Of a stretch of DNA of 64,000 nt, positions 1 through 10,267 are shown one piece after another. The notes under the pieces were generated by a model that ran no database searches, was not told the DNA's origin, and worked only from the letters and a program-made list of their open reading frames with translations. The position numbers and the translations under genes are program-made. Position 1 is the first letter of the stretch. Every line of letters begins with the position of its first letter. Source of the stretch: Thalassia testudinum (lineage: Eukaryota; Streptophyta; Magnoliopsida; Alismatales; Hydrocharitaceae); the NCBI GenBank assembly GCA_037157565.1, contig JAZHRO010000036.1:21316501-21380500 (forward strand), given 5' to 3'.

Positions 1-188
1 GTCCTCATATGGTATTCACACTTCAATTAAAGTCCTAATAACTCTACAACTAAGTTAGAGTCCTCAGCCAGTATTCGAGCTATCAGAAACACTGAAAGGT
101 AGGTATGGGTCATATTTGGTGGATCACGATGGGTGTTTTTGATGCCTCAGAAACAACATCACAAAGATAAAATTATAAACTTGGACTC

Positions 189-276
189 TTTTCTTTCTCT
201 CTTTTCTCTTTTTCTCTTTTTTTTCTTTCTTTTTTTTAAATATAATTGTTTCTTTTTTTTCTTTTTCTTTCTTTAT
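189..276. repeat. Polypyrimidine tract (polypurine on the element's sense strand)
   Basis: Nearly uninterrupted T/C with T runs. The same kind of tract sits at the equivalent place in C (32470-32575), B (49180-49272) and, reversed, D (44046-44128), so it is a retained feature of the 3' non-coding region of these elements. Confidence 0.7.
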
Positions 277-970
277 TAATCAACATAACACGACGCTGAC
301 TTTTATTTATGAGGCATTATTAGGGATGATGACGGTCAAGAGGATATTATGTGGCTTATTTAGTGGAAGTGCATACTCATGACACCAGGAAGGAATGGAT
401 AGAACAAGCATATTTCTGACCTTTGACACTATAACCCTTCTTCAGCCGAGGACTTTATGAAGGATGGTCGTAACCATCAACCATAGTTAGTTTTATTAAG
501 ACTCAATCTCTGTGTATCTGCCTTATTTGGTGACTCTCTGGAATTCACACAATGCACACAGGAACAGAGAGTGAAAACTATGCTTAACTCTGAGGTATCA
601 TCATCTAATTGTCCAAAACTTAAGAGTTCTTGCACTAGACATAGCGCACCAGTAACTCTCTACTTTCTTCTCACAAATATGAGATGGATTTACTAGAAGA
701 TAGTATGCCTGACTCCCTATTAACTGTCCAAGTGTTCAGTAGACTAAAAATGCTTATTGATTTTCTTCAAAGATCCATTACCCAGTTTATGTGCAAGTGA
801 AGTAAATGTACTCGATTCTAAACTTAAGAAATAATTTAAGAATAAAAATCTTTAACGACACTTCCATGACAAAGATGTTTTACTAGGGACTAACCACTTT
901 AGCTCAAATTTTTTTTTATATGTTAATGCACCTAACCAAAATGCATGAATACTGCATAAAATGCAAAATG

Positions 971-984
971 CATCCCCCCATGCC
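971..984 (-). promoter_or_regulatory. Internal polypurine tract of element E
   Basis: On the minus strand this reads GGCATGGGGGGATG, followed to the right on the plus strand by 'tcctcattg'. It matches the internal polypurine motifs of B, C and D, which all lie between the end of coding DNA and the 3' LTR. Confidence 0.55.
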
Positions 985-1067
985 TAAATCCTACAATGTC
1001 CTCATTGTAAAATTGAAACAGAGGGAGAAAGGAAGGAAATCACCTGATGATGGTGTTATTCAGAATG

Positions 1068-1104
1068 CTGGGTTGCCTCCCAACAAGCGCTGCATTTTCT
1101 GTCA
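1068..1104 (-). other. Conserved post-ORF block 'GGGTTGCCTCCCA'
   Basis: A block of about 37 bp containing GGGTTGCCTCCCA, then AGCGCT, then a T-rich end. A close copy lies at 8067-8105 at the end of the coding part of element H. It marks the junction between coding and 3' non-coding DNA in both. I recall similar blocks in other plant Athila/Tat-like elements but cannot check this here. Confidence 0.5.
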
Positions 1105-1248
1105 GCAACCAGACTTATAGGGAACCTGTAAGTCTGGTTCCAGACAGAGAAAGCTAGGCCCTAAAAATATGCATAACAGTGCAGGCCCAGAAAATAGGCA
1201 GCCACAGATGTTGGTGAGCTGATGATGCAGTGTGATTTCAAATGCTCA

Positions 1249-3087
1249 CTAGAAGACATGAAAGCAGAGAACCCCGTTGGCTACCTTGGGAGGTCTAGGA
1301 ATAATAAAAGGAATATGAAAAGGGACCTCCCGAAAAGGAATATGTGGAGGATAACAAGGATCCTCCAAAGCATGATAGGTTTTAAAAGATATAAACATTA
1401 TTATTTCACACCCTTGAATGACAAAACTAAAAGTACAAGCATCAATCCACACTCGCCATTCTACTCGAGGATGTACTTGCCTGATATGTTCTCCAGAAAG
1501 AATGTAAATGCATAGAGACCTGAGGCAAGGATTAGGTAAGGAATCTACTGGTTGCTTGAGTGATTGGGTGGTAATTACTAAGTCCAAAGAGGGCTTAGGC
1601 TGTTTAGGTTCCATTCCCAATAAGAATTAGTATTCCACATCCTTACTTAGCTTCATTATTTTATGAACCTCCAATTACTCCTCTACGATAGATGAGTCAT
1701 GAATAGAATTTAATATCTCAATAGTAGACTCATGATCAACATGCTTTGACGATAGTTGGGTTTCTTGGGAAGTAGCGAGATTAGAATTATCAGCAGATCC
1801 ATCCTCAGGTTCTTTCTTGTCAATTACATCCTTTTTCGGGACTTTGTGTGCTACTTCATTATCCCTAATATCTTTAGGAGGATTATCATCTTTAATGTTA
1901 TGGAGAAAGCCTTCGTTGTTCTTCTCAGGGTATAAATCCTCAATTGATGTATATTGTCCCTGAGAGTCTCCCCTAAGCTTCTCACTATTGTGTTTGTCCT
2001 CCAATATCAACTCGTGGTTTTGCGGAGGATGACTCTCAAAATCGAAAGAAGGGAGGAATCCGGATTTCACCAGATTATTTATATCCTCCGGGGTTAAGTT
2101 CTCAAATAATGAATAATCTCCCTATGATTCACTCCATATTTTCAGTCTAGGTTCCTCCATTGCATCATCCTCGTCTTCTAAAATAGACTCTTTATATCTC
2201 TGAGACCAAAATTGATCTAATTCAACCTCCATTCCCTTATGGTCACCTTCATTGGGTGCATTTAAATCCTCAAGATGCTGAATGGTAGGTTTTGATTCCG
2301 TAAGTGGAGGGTCAGGATTAGGCTCACTAAGGGTAGAATTGGATTCCACCAGATAATTAATAGGGAAAGTGATATGAACAATACGACCTCGACCTAGGTT
2401 AGTAGGGGTAAGGAAAATACTGTCATTGGGGTCAACGTCCTCAAGAGGTACCATCTTCCCTTTCTTTTGACTCCAATATAGCTCAGGTGGATAATCACTA
2501 GGATCATTCTCCTCTAGTGGTCGTGTCTCACTGGGAGAGTCTAAGTGATAGCTACATAAAATTAGATCCCTATTCTCATTGGTTTCCTCAGAATTATTTT
2601 CGTGATCATGGTCGTATGGGTAGGGATCAGAATTACTAGAAAGAGCGTAGCCAAGCTATCTTATTTCTTTGTTTAATTATTGACTATTCCTCAACATCTC
2701 TCCCATAGATTCCATCATTTTGTTTTGTTGCTTTTGCATTTCTATAATAAAAAAGGAGAGGCTACTACTATTAGATTGGGGAGGATAGTCAATCTCAGGC
2801 TCCGGTTGCCTAGGGGTATCGGTTCAACCTCGATACAGAAAATCATGAAGGGTGTGAGGGTTGGGTGCTTGCATAGTAGTAGGGATTCCAGGGTTGGAAA
2901 ATCCCACACCTAGGTTCTACTCAAAAGTGGGAGTTATTAGGCCAGTACTCCTAGGATAAGAATATAAATGATCCCATGAATTGTCAATGTACCCATCAAA
3001 GGATGGATACACTCGCGGCATGGGATCCTGGTTAAAATGATAGGAGTAAGGATGTTCATTTCTTTCAATTAAATTGGTTAAACTCTC
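1249..3087 (-). pseudogene. Long acidic reading frame of element E, unknown function, broken by stops
   Basis: One minus-strand frame runs about 613 codons from 3087 to the stop at 1249 without any frameshift. It is interrupted by seven stop codons at about 2917, 2824, 2677, 2656, 2122, 1675 and 1627. The first part is Tyr/Pro/Asn-rich. A Gln/Met-rich helical stretch (motif MQKQQNKMMESMGEML) follows near 2700-2755. The middle (2454-1675) is strongly acidic, with Glu/Asp/Ser/Pro and Lys. The last part (1620-1249) is less acidic and Cys/Trp/His-containing (motif HPRVEWRVWIDACTF). I see no zinc knuckle, protease, RT or integrase motif, although the position is that of gag-pol. The only in-frame Met near the start is at 3021. 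It resembles the frame of element D in layout, not in obvious sequence. I do not recognise the product. A degenerate gag-protease derivative is the main alternative. Confidence 0.55.
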
Positions 3088-4243
3088 TTAGGATTAAAAA
3101 GAAATCAGAAAATTCCTAGAGAGTTCTACCACTGTCAAAACAAACGCAAATACAGTGGGATCTATTTTTAGTATATTCTAGGTCTTAGCTGTTCAGTTGG
3201 TGACCAAACAAATTTTGCAAGAATTATGCTTCCTAGGCCGACCTTCGTTGGTGCCTACAACCTACTCGCAAGGGATGGAAGTCTCGAATCAAGCCCACGC
3301 ACAAGGAACCAAAGTAACTTGGTGGATAGGCTTGTTGATTTCCGACTAACTTCCCTTGTAGTGCAAAAAGGAGAGGTAGAAATTTATTTAGTGACCTTAT
3401 GTATCAGGTGTGCAATCATACGTTCATGTTTTGAGTTTTGAAATCTCACATCCAAGATCCTTTTGCACACAATTTTAAGTCACAGATTTTAAGGTCCAAC
3501 CTCTTAACAGCCCCAATTTTTAAAGCGACCACTGAATTAATTCGATTCAAGCACTTTAGTGGTCTTAGCTTTAAGTTCACTGTAGATGCATGACAGGTAG
3601 TTGATGCTCAAGAAAAAGACATACCTTACTCCAGCTTTCTTCAATGCAGGGATGATCGCAATGCAATTAAAAAAAACAAGATGCTGCCCATTCAGTCCTA
3701 GATGATCACCCTATTGATATGCAGCTTCTAGTAGGCAGTTCGATTTTTTTTAAATAAATAGTAAGCAATCAAACCTAATATAACTAACTAACTAACCTAT
3801 ATGCAGTTCAAATAATTCGAATAATCCTATAATCTAAATAAATGGGAACATGCTCCCAAAAATACGCTCCCGCATACAAGAGCGATAAGAAATAATGAAA
3901 CACTGGGAACACGTTCCCAAAAATACCCAACAAGGGTCCAAAAGACAAAAATTGAGTTCTAATGTCTATCTAAACTAAATCTAAACTAAGATCTAATGAC
4001 TAAATCAGAAAAAGTCTCCTCTGTAAGCCTACATGCATGGGATCAAGGCCCAGAAGCACCCATTGCCAGCCTCTAGGTGGCATCAAGTTCAACCAAAAAG
4101 ATCACCTCTATCGTGTGCGCCCGTCGCGTTCGTTGCATGCATTTTTGCATAGAAAATAAAATAGGGTTAGTAATTCAGAAATGCCTTAGAAATAAGATAA
4201 AAATAATATAAATTTCCTAAAAAAATTAATAAACATATTTCCT
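3088..4243 (-). other. 5' untranslated leader of element E
   Basis: About 1.1 kb without a supported gene between the PBS and the acidic frame. Blocks such as 'cgaccactgaatta', 'cagcttctag' and 'gggaacacgttccc' recur in degenerate form in the leader of element F (62310-62660), which supports family identity. Confidence 0.55.
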
Positions 4244-4260
4244 CCTCGGCAATGGCACCA
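4244..4260 (-). promoter_or_regulatory. Primer-binding site (tRNA-Asp type), element E
   Basis: The plus strand reads as a tRNA-Asp 3' end with transitions (ctcggcaatggcacca against ccccggcaacggcgcca). The LTR starts two bases further right with TG. Athila-group elements are known to use tRNA-Asp. Confidence 0.75.
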
Positions 4261-4262
4261 TT

Positions 4263-5870
4263 TGAAAGAGCGATCTTCGTTTTCAATAAAAACTTTAGCA
4301 TGAAATGATGTCATTGTATGTGATCGCATGGTAGAAAATCGCTTTTCAAAACATTTTAATTCTCAGAATCTAACCACGAAAATAGTTAGGTCATCTCCAG
4401 AGGGGGAATTAGCCTATTTAAACTAGTGCATTGTGCTTCGTTTATTCAAGAATCTCAGTGGGTATGCATACTAATTGGTGCATGTGTTTTCAACATAATT
4501 TCCTAATTTAAAGAATTAACCAATAATGTAAGGGTGCACATACAAAATCACCACCAATGAAATAATTGAAATACTATCTTAATACTCACAGGCATCATCA
4601 AATTCAATTAAATCAGAATTTGTTCCCTATAACAAATATACATGTATACTTATTCATGAGATGAATGTGGCTACATACAATTCAATTAGAATTGAGGGAC
4701 ATTCATGCAATTCTATCTTATTATAATAAGGAGATAAATAAATGATAGTGTTCTCTACAATGGCATTATTCGTAATTACTAATAGGGGCTTTACTATAGA
4801 GAAACATGGGAATACTTCCCCTCGTGCCCGTGCAAAGAGGAGTCGGCAGACGGTGTGGTCACCGTTGGTGGGTCTCTGAGGTGCGGCCTTCGCGATGGTG
4901 GTGACGCGGTAGCCAGAGGTGGTTGGACATGGCCAGATGGAAGAGGACAACATCGGCCACGTCGACGGCAGGTGGCATTTGTGGGCGTCGTGGCTGGTAG
5001 TTGGTGGGCACACAGGGGTCGAGGGTGAGAGACGAGGAGAACGACGAGGTTGACGGTGAGTTTGGGTGCTGATAAAGGTCGTATGGAGAGAGGAGGCGGC
5101 TGCAACTTTGGGTTCCTTCACTGCCGGTGAAGAAGAAGAAGATGAAGGAGAGGAGGAGCATGTAAGCAGGCTGGGGTGCATCTTCGGCTGCGCATGCATG
5201 TGGCTGGAACACGGCTAAAGAGCGGAGTCTGCTGTGTGCGCATGCAGGTTGGAGTTGGCATTGGAGAGGGATTGCAGGTGCATGAGGGCGTAGCGCATGG
5301 TGAAGGGGTGAGAGGCTGGCGGTGCGTGATGTGCTGCGCACGGCGAAGGTGGTGAGAGGTTGCTAGTGCATGGTCTGCTGTATGTGGTGAGGGGATTCGC
5401 AGTGCTGTCACTGTGCGACCGTCGAGCAGATGAAGGCGGGAGGCAGATGCGCAAAGACCACAGTGCTCGCTGAAGTCCACAGTGTACATCTCCTTCACGG
5501 TGGTGGAGATGGAGGAAATCCCCGCAGGGGGGTAGGAAGATGCTTTTCGAACCCAACGTGCGGGCATTTGGTTTAACAAATCTCCCCAGACTTTCCAGCC
5601 TTGCGTGATCTCCTCCAACAATGCCCACGCGATGAGGTGCTGCTGTTGCACGTGGAGTGGTGCAGGCATCGATGGTTTGCTCTGCGGGGGAAAAAACATA
5701 AAATAAAAAAGAAAATGGGTTATTTACAGAGTTATTCCAGAATGATGCATGTAATGCATACATGCCACCATAATTTATATTTCCTTCTATTAAATGTGAA
5801 TGTGATGTATAAAACAAGCATGCCATCATATTTATAAACTACTTTATTTATAAATCTAAGTATGCTATGT
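4263..5870 (-). repeat. 5' LTR of element E, right boundary unresolved, with a GC-rich block
   Basis: It begins with TG two bases after the PBS. The right edge was not found: no second LTR copy is in the window. Bases 4800-5690 are strikingly GC-rich and G-biased on the plus strand in an AT-rich setting. Several overlapping Pro/Ser/His-rich frames exist there on the minus strand, but none has a recognisable domain and I do not call them genes. A TATA-like element on the minus strand (TTTATAAAT) lies near 5832-5852, which would put the GC-rich block in the transcribed R-U5 part. The LTR of F has a similar GC-rich block from 63400 on. Confidence 0.45.
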
Positions 5871-6832
5871 ACAAGTAGAAATCCCTTTAATATCTAGGTA
5901 TTTATGTGTTCGATTAGCCCACAAATGCGGTCTCATCACTTAGCATTACATATCATGTTATAAAAACTACATAACATCCATTGCATGGCATTTAGGATAG
6001 TTGTATATTATGTACACTAATTCTTCCATTTTACATGGCCAAAAGGTAGTGCGACATCTTTACGGGCTTCGGATGAATAATCTGACTGTACAGACGAATT
6101 CAAAGTGATAATTGAAGTCCGTCAATGTGAAAATCACCCTAATCCATAACACCCTCTACAAGAAGAAGAAGGTGGATGGCCTAGATGGCACCACGTGGCC
6201 CCACCCAGACTGCCCTTCACCTGAGCCATCGTGTTAGCCTCAAGTAAGGGTGCACCTTGACCATTACATCTTCATTCAACGGCCAAGGTGCATGCAACCG
6301 CTCCACCTTCCTCTTGACAAAGCGTCGCTTTGGTGCAATGGTGATGATGAGCACTCTCAAACAGCAAGTGCGAGTTCAAGCTGCGATTCGCCACGCCCGG
6401 TATAGTGCCAGCTGTAATAAGGCCGCTCAATATCGATCAAGTAGTTGAGATTCCCCACGCGCGATCTGATGCTACCCACCAATGAGAGGACGCACACCAA
6501 ATCACACACGCACCATCTGAGGCATGCAATTAAGTCGACCGCGAGTAGCGCCTGTCGTCCAATCCACGCATTTGCATGAGGTGCGCGATTCAAATCAGAG
6601 TGCGTGTGATCTGCGGTTATGCCTTGACCATGCACTGCCTCATCCGACGGCTGCCAACACATGTTCCAGTGGTGCGGATTTCAAATGCTTGCAAGCGTGC
6701 ACTCTGCTCTAGCAATCACAACTGTCCACGCCTAATCCATCGGCCGATGATCGCCACGCCTATGACAGCTACAGTCAAGCGTTCAAGCGCCAACCAAGGC
6801 GTGTGAATGCTTTAGCGACGTCTCTGGCGGGT

Positions 6833-6861
6833 CTTTAGCGACATCTTAAATGTCACTAAAG
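6833..6861. repeat. Imperfect inverted repeat upstream of the TATA box
   Basis: CTTTAGCGACAT and ATGTCACTAAAG form a 12 bp stem with one mismatched pair and a 5 nt loop. A further CTTTAGCGAC copy lies just upstream, near 6810. It ends about 30 bp before TATATAAA. Confidence 0.5.
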
Positions 6862-6892
6862 GCCCGTGCATGCAAACCACCTCCTCCACCAC

Positions 6893-6900
6893 TATATAAA
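6893..6900 (+). promoter_or_regulatory. TATA box (plus strand)
   Basis: TATATAAA followed by a C-rich stretch and a CT-rich leader, typical of a plant Pol II LTR promoter. There is no transcript evidence. Confidence 0.45.
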
Positions 6901-7592
6901 CACCCCTACACCCCCTTCCAAACCATCTCTTCCTTTCTTCCTCTTACCACCTCCAAGGCTCTAGAGAGAGCTTGTCCCAAGCCTAGGATGCTCCTCTAGA
7001 GTAGAAAACCAAATAGCTTTCCCTCCCCTCATCCCCATTCGTGGAGCATCCCGTGGTCATCCTCTCACTGCCCTTCAGGAAAAAGATCCTCGCCGTGACA
7101 CCGTCCTGCCCCACCCTCCGTCCTACAGCTCCGTCCTCCTTCATCCCACTCCTCACCACCTTCCTCCAGGCAACGTCAGAGCGAGTCGTCCTTCGAGCAA
7201 CTGTTGAGCGGGATTTCTCTCACCTGTTGCTATCCTTTTCGCTTTCATATTATAGATTTTCCTACTTTTGTAGTTGTAGCAAATAGTTGTTCATGAATAG
7301 TTGATTGTTTCACTCTATCTTTCTTCTTCTCTCTCATATATTTTTGCAAGTAGATAAAGTTTTCATCAACCTAATCTCTTGCTTGATAAAAATACACAAA
7401 AAAAATTATAAAAGGTAAAAGCGACCAAAAATAAATATAAGTGAAGCATGGATTTTTATAAAACCAAACGTTTGCCACCCTTTGTTCGACTTGAGACTCC
7501 CTTTTCGAGATTCAATTATAAATTTTATCTGATAGACGCATTTTACGAGCTACGACGACGGGTCCTCCGAACCCCAATTTGAATTCATGAAG

Positions 7593-8066
7593 CATGCCCG
7601 CATCACTTTCATGTTACAAAAGGGGATCAAGTCACCTGAACTATCATGAGTTCAGGTTGAATTTTGGAGAAGGATATTTGATCTAGCTAAAGGTGTACAT
7701 TGAAATTCTAATAATCAGATTTGTATCCATATCCCTAGTTTGTTAAAGATTAAATCCTAATGTACCAAAAGTGAATGTTTAGCCTTAGTCTCGATTTCAA
7801 AATCTCCTAGAAAATTTTTCAACATCTTCATTTTTATTTTATTTTTTTGGGTATGTAGGCAGAAAATAAAATAAGAAAATTGCATGTTTTTTGGTTTTGA
7901 AAATCTTGGTTTGATCGTCAAAATTTAAAAACACCTCCTATGGTTAAGATGTGGCATGTCCTCATGCAATTAGAAAGGAAAAGGGGTTGCCTTGGTGAAG
8001 GCGGTCAAAATTGGGATAGTCAAAACCTCTAAAGAAAAGAAAAAGAGCAAAAAATAGGAAAAAATG
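7593..8066 (-). other. 3' non-coding region of element H (partial)
   Basis: No gene. 'ggcatgtcctcatgcaatt' at 7953-7971 is the same conserved block that precedes the internal polypurine tract in B, C and D. Here the purine tract itself is degraded ('cctcctatggttaag'). Confidence 0.5.
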
Positions 8067-8105
8067 ATGGGTTACCTCCCATCCAGTGCTATTTTTTATG
8101 CCATT
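8067..8105 (-). other. Conserved post-ORF block, element H copy
   Basis: GGGTTACCTCCCA ... AGTGCT ... T-rich, matching the block at 1068-1104 in element E, directly at the end of the coding remnant. Confidence 0.5.
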
Positions 8106-8519
8106 CATCCGAGCGTGAAGTTATGCATAGAAGACAAATCATTGTGTAAGTAATTGGACACTTGAATGCTTGCATGAAAAAGGTCTTCCTCTAGATCCCC
8201 TAAAAGATGAGTGGCAGGAATATGGGGATCAAAATTGGATGGAAAAATGGAAGGGTGTCCACAGTCTGCCCAAGGTTTTAATTTCTGAGGAATGCTATAC
8301 TTGGGTGGGACTGGTGATAGGTCCAATGGAAAGGGAGTGAGAAAGAAATGATGATGGTTAGGTGAGGTTAGTGTGCAATGGTGGGGTGAGAGAAGAGTGG
8401 GTGGGCCAGGGGAATAATCAGGAAGAGATTTTAATGAAAGACAAGGCACCAAGTCTCAGATTTTGCTGACAAATGATTCAGAGTCAAAGTCCTCAAAAAA
8501 ATTATGGTCGGGAAGGGTA
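8106..8519 (-). pseudogene. Continuation of element H protease-region frame, left of the Copia insertion
   Basis: Minus-strand coding remnant. The frame that ends at the right edge of A (14081) resumes at 8519 and soon meets a stop near 8456. A Pro/His/Ser-rich frame (8452-8105) follows. I see no catalytic motif in it. By position it lies between protease and RT in an Athila-type element. Confidence 0.45.
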
Positions 8520-8524
8520 TCTAT
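8520..8524. repeat. Target site duplication TCTAT (left) of element A
   Basis: TCTAT directly before the LTR start TGAAGG. An identical copy lies at 14076-14080. Confidence 0.95.
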
Positions 8525-9184
8525 TGAAGGTTCCCTTCTAGGAGGGGTGACGTAAAAAAATGTGGAATTGAAAATATATAGCAATCTAAAAATAAGCAAT
8601 CGCACAATGTACACAAAGATTTTTAGGTGGAAACCCAAACCGGGTGAAAACCACCACCTAACCCTCTCGAGTTAGGATTTTCCGATCAACCAAGTTGATC
8701 AAATCCACTAACCGAATCACTTTGAACGAGGGTGATTCAACCTCAATACAACCACGCTACAAGTACGAGGGTAGCGTTCCTCAACCCCTTCTCTCCACGA
8801 GAAGGATTTTGTCCCACGAAGGAGACGGGAATTCGCAAAGCGAATACCCAACCAAAAGACAAAGATAAAAGAAACAATAGTCCTATAGAGCCAACAAAAT
8901 AATTAAACCTAGCTTCTATAGGAAATAGGAAACTCCCCTTTGCAAGGAGTGCGTCGACGATGACGCGGTGCGTGTGCCACGCGATGGCGCTACGTTGCTC
9001 TCGTTAACTACGGCGGGAGAGCGGGTGCGCAACGGTTGAATGCTCTCAAGAAAATGGAGCTTGAGCTTGGAGAGCAAGAGAGTCTTTTCTTTGGACACAA
9101 AAGGTTTGAAAGTGTATTGCAAGGTGTGTGTCTTAGTGTGTATATGTCTCTCTGGGTGTGTTTTTTTGTTACAAAGGTTCCCCT

Positions 9185-9194
9185 CTATTTATAG
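9185..9194 (-). promoter_or_regulatory. TATA box of the element A 3' LTR
   Basis: CTATAAATAG on the minus strand, centred in the near-palindrome CCTCTATTTATAGAGG. It separates U3 (higher coordinates) from R-U5. Confidence 0.75.
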
Positions 9195-9327
9195 AGGCCT
9201 TTGGAAGGCTTTGGAAGGCTTGGAAAAGCTTCCATAGCCGTTGGGTGCAAAGCCCAAGAGAATCAGGCCGAAATCAGGACAATGATTACACTTCACAGGG
9301 TTATTAGACATCTAACATTGGCATCAG

Positions 9328-9844
9328 ACGTCTGGAAGGCCACTTTAAGACGTCTGATTCCAAGGTCAGACGTCTGATTCTATGCGGGTTTCTCCCTGAC
9401 TTGAATCAGATCTAAACAGGATTTTTGTACAAGTCCATCAGACGACATAGAGGACGTCTGGCACTAAGTCTGGACGTCTGGAAACCTACTTTTACCGTGG
9501 GAATTGATTTCCAAACGTTGCAACGGCTAGAAAATATCTGAGAAGAGATTTTGGGTCAGCCGAGGCAAAACGGTCATTTATCAGACGTCTGTGAAGTCCT
9601 ATGGACGTCTGATAAGGCTCTAACGGTCATATTCTTGAGTGTCTTCTAAGCCAGCCAACGGTCCACTAACTGGACGTCTGGCAAAGTCATCAGACGTCTC
9701 CTAAGACGTCTGGTATAAGGTCTGGACGTCTGAATTCATCAGACAGAACTAACTATGTCCAGCCTAACAGTTATCAGACGTCTGAAACAACAGTCAGACG
9801 TCTTAAAATCCTTTATCAGACGTCTGATTCGTGAATTAGACGTC
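9328..9844 (-). promoter_or_regulatory. Array of 15 exact GACGTC palindromes in U3 of element A
   Basis: Exact GACGTC occurs at 9328, 9349, 9369, 9453, 9473, 9584, 9604, 9673, 9693, 9705, 9725, 9777, 9797, 9819 and 9839, mostly as CAGACGTCTG or TGGACGTCTG, with degenerate copies between. About 0.1 is expected by chance in this length. The array lies 130-660 bp upstream of the TATA box on the transcribed strand. GACGTC is the C-box type ACGT core bound by plant bZIP proteins, so an enhancer role is a reasonable inference. Confidence 0.8.
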
Positions 9845-10253
9845 TGGAAAGTCAGTTTTAACCCTATATTGGTTTTCTAAGTGTTCTACAGAAAACCTAC
9901 GTATCCTAGGGTTGTGCAGGTGTTCCTAGGACTACTGTTAGGGTTCTTTGAGGCTCTTTAACATAATGTCTAAGGAAAATAAAGAGCAAGAAAATAAATA
10001 CAAGAGATACATGACAGGATAAAAAAGAATCTATCCTATTCTTCTTGTCTTCCATCTCCAATCTTTCGCTCCACGCGAACCTCCTCTATTTTCCGTCAAG
10101 CTCCTCCAATCCGTCCTGGATGCGAGCTCGAGTTCCGTCTAAACACGTCTTCATTTGCAATTGACCTGAAATCTAGGACTCAAATTGCAAATGTTAAATA
10201 ACACGTGTTTTGTTATCATCAAAACAAATGATCGTGGTGCTCTAGCACCAACA

Positions 10254-10267
10254 ATCTCCCCCTTTTT
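10254..10267 (-). promoter_or_regulatory. Polypurine tract of element A
   Basis: AAAAAGGGGGAGAT on the minus strand, directly next to the 3' LTR start TGTTGG. Primes plus-strand DNA synthesis. Confidence 0.9.

Larger units (their letters stand above)
1..4243 (-). mobile_element. Element E: internal region of an Athila-like non-autonomous LTR retrotransposon (3' end outside window)
   Basis: The right end has a tRNA-Asp-type primer-binding site and LTR start, so the element runs on the minus strand and its 3' LTR lies beyond base 1. Bases 1-960 align by eye with the 3' non-coding regions of elements B and C, sharing the block 'ccagtattcgag' and 'tatttggtgga'. In place of gag-pol there is a long acidic frame (1249-3087). 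The leader at 3480-4240 resembles the leader of element F at 62310-62985, so E and F are probably one family, F the coding type and E the non-autonomous type. This is inference from short aligned blocks, not a computed alignment. Confidence 0.7.
5871..7592 (+). repeat. Plus-oriented LTR-like remnant
   Basis: No gene is supported here. A good plus-strand TATA box (6893-6900) is followed by a CT-rich, transcript-leader-like stretch. The end near 7540-7592 ('ttttacgagctacgacg ... gcatca') has the look of the U5 ends of the other Athila-type LTRs. The left end is not defined, and no PBS follows 7592. It could be a solo or truncated LTR abutting the broken end of element H. Confidence 0.35.
8525..10253 (-). 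repeat. 3' LTR of element A (1729 bp)
   Basis: On the plus strand it runs TGAAGG...CCAACA; on the element's strand TGTTGG...CTTCA. It matches 12367-14075 almost perfectly. It carries one extra repeat unit (20 bp near 9307-9326) missing from the other copy, exactly inside the GACGTC array, and it contains a minus-strand TATA box. Confidence 0.97.

Noticed and set aside
1222..1515. Small plus-strand frame in element E
   Set aside because: Antisense to the long acidic minus-strand frame; no other support.
4654..5829. Overlapping Pro/Ser/His-rich frames on the minus strand
   Set aside because: They overlap in several frames, have no recognisable domain, and come from GC-rich DNA where long frames arise by chance within an LTR.
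9300..9850. CRISPR-like or satellite-like repeat array
   Set aside because: Spacing is irregular, units are palindromic decamers within a defined LTR, and the array is duplicated with the LTR. It is a promoter module of a retroelement.
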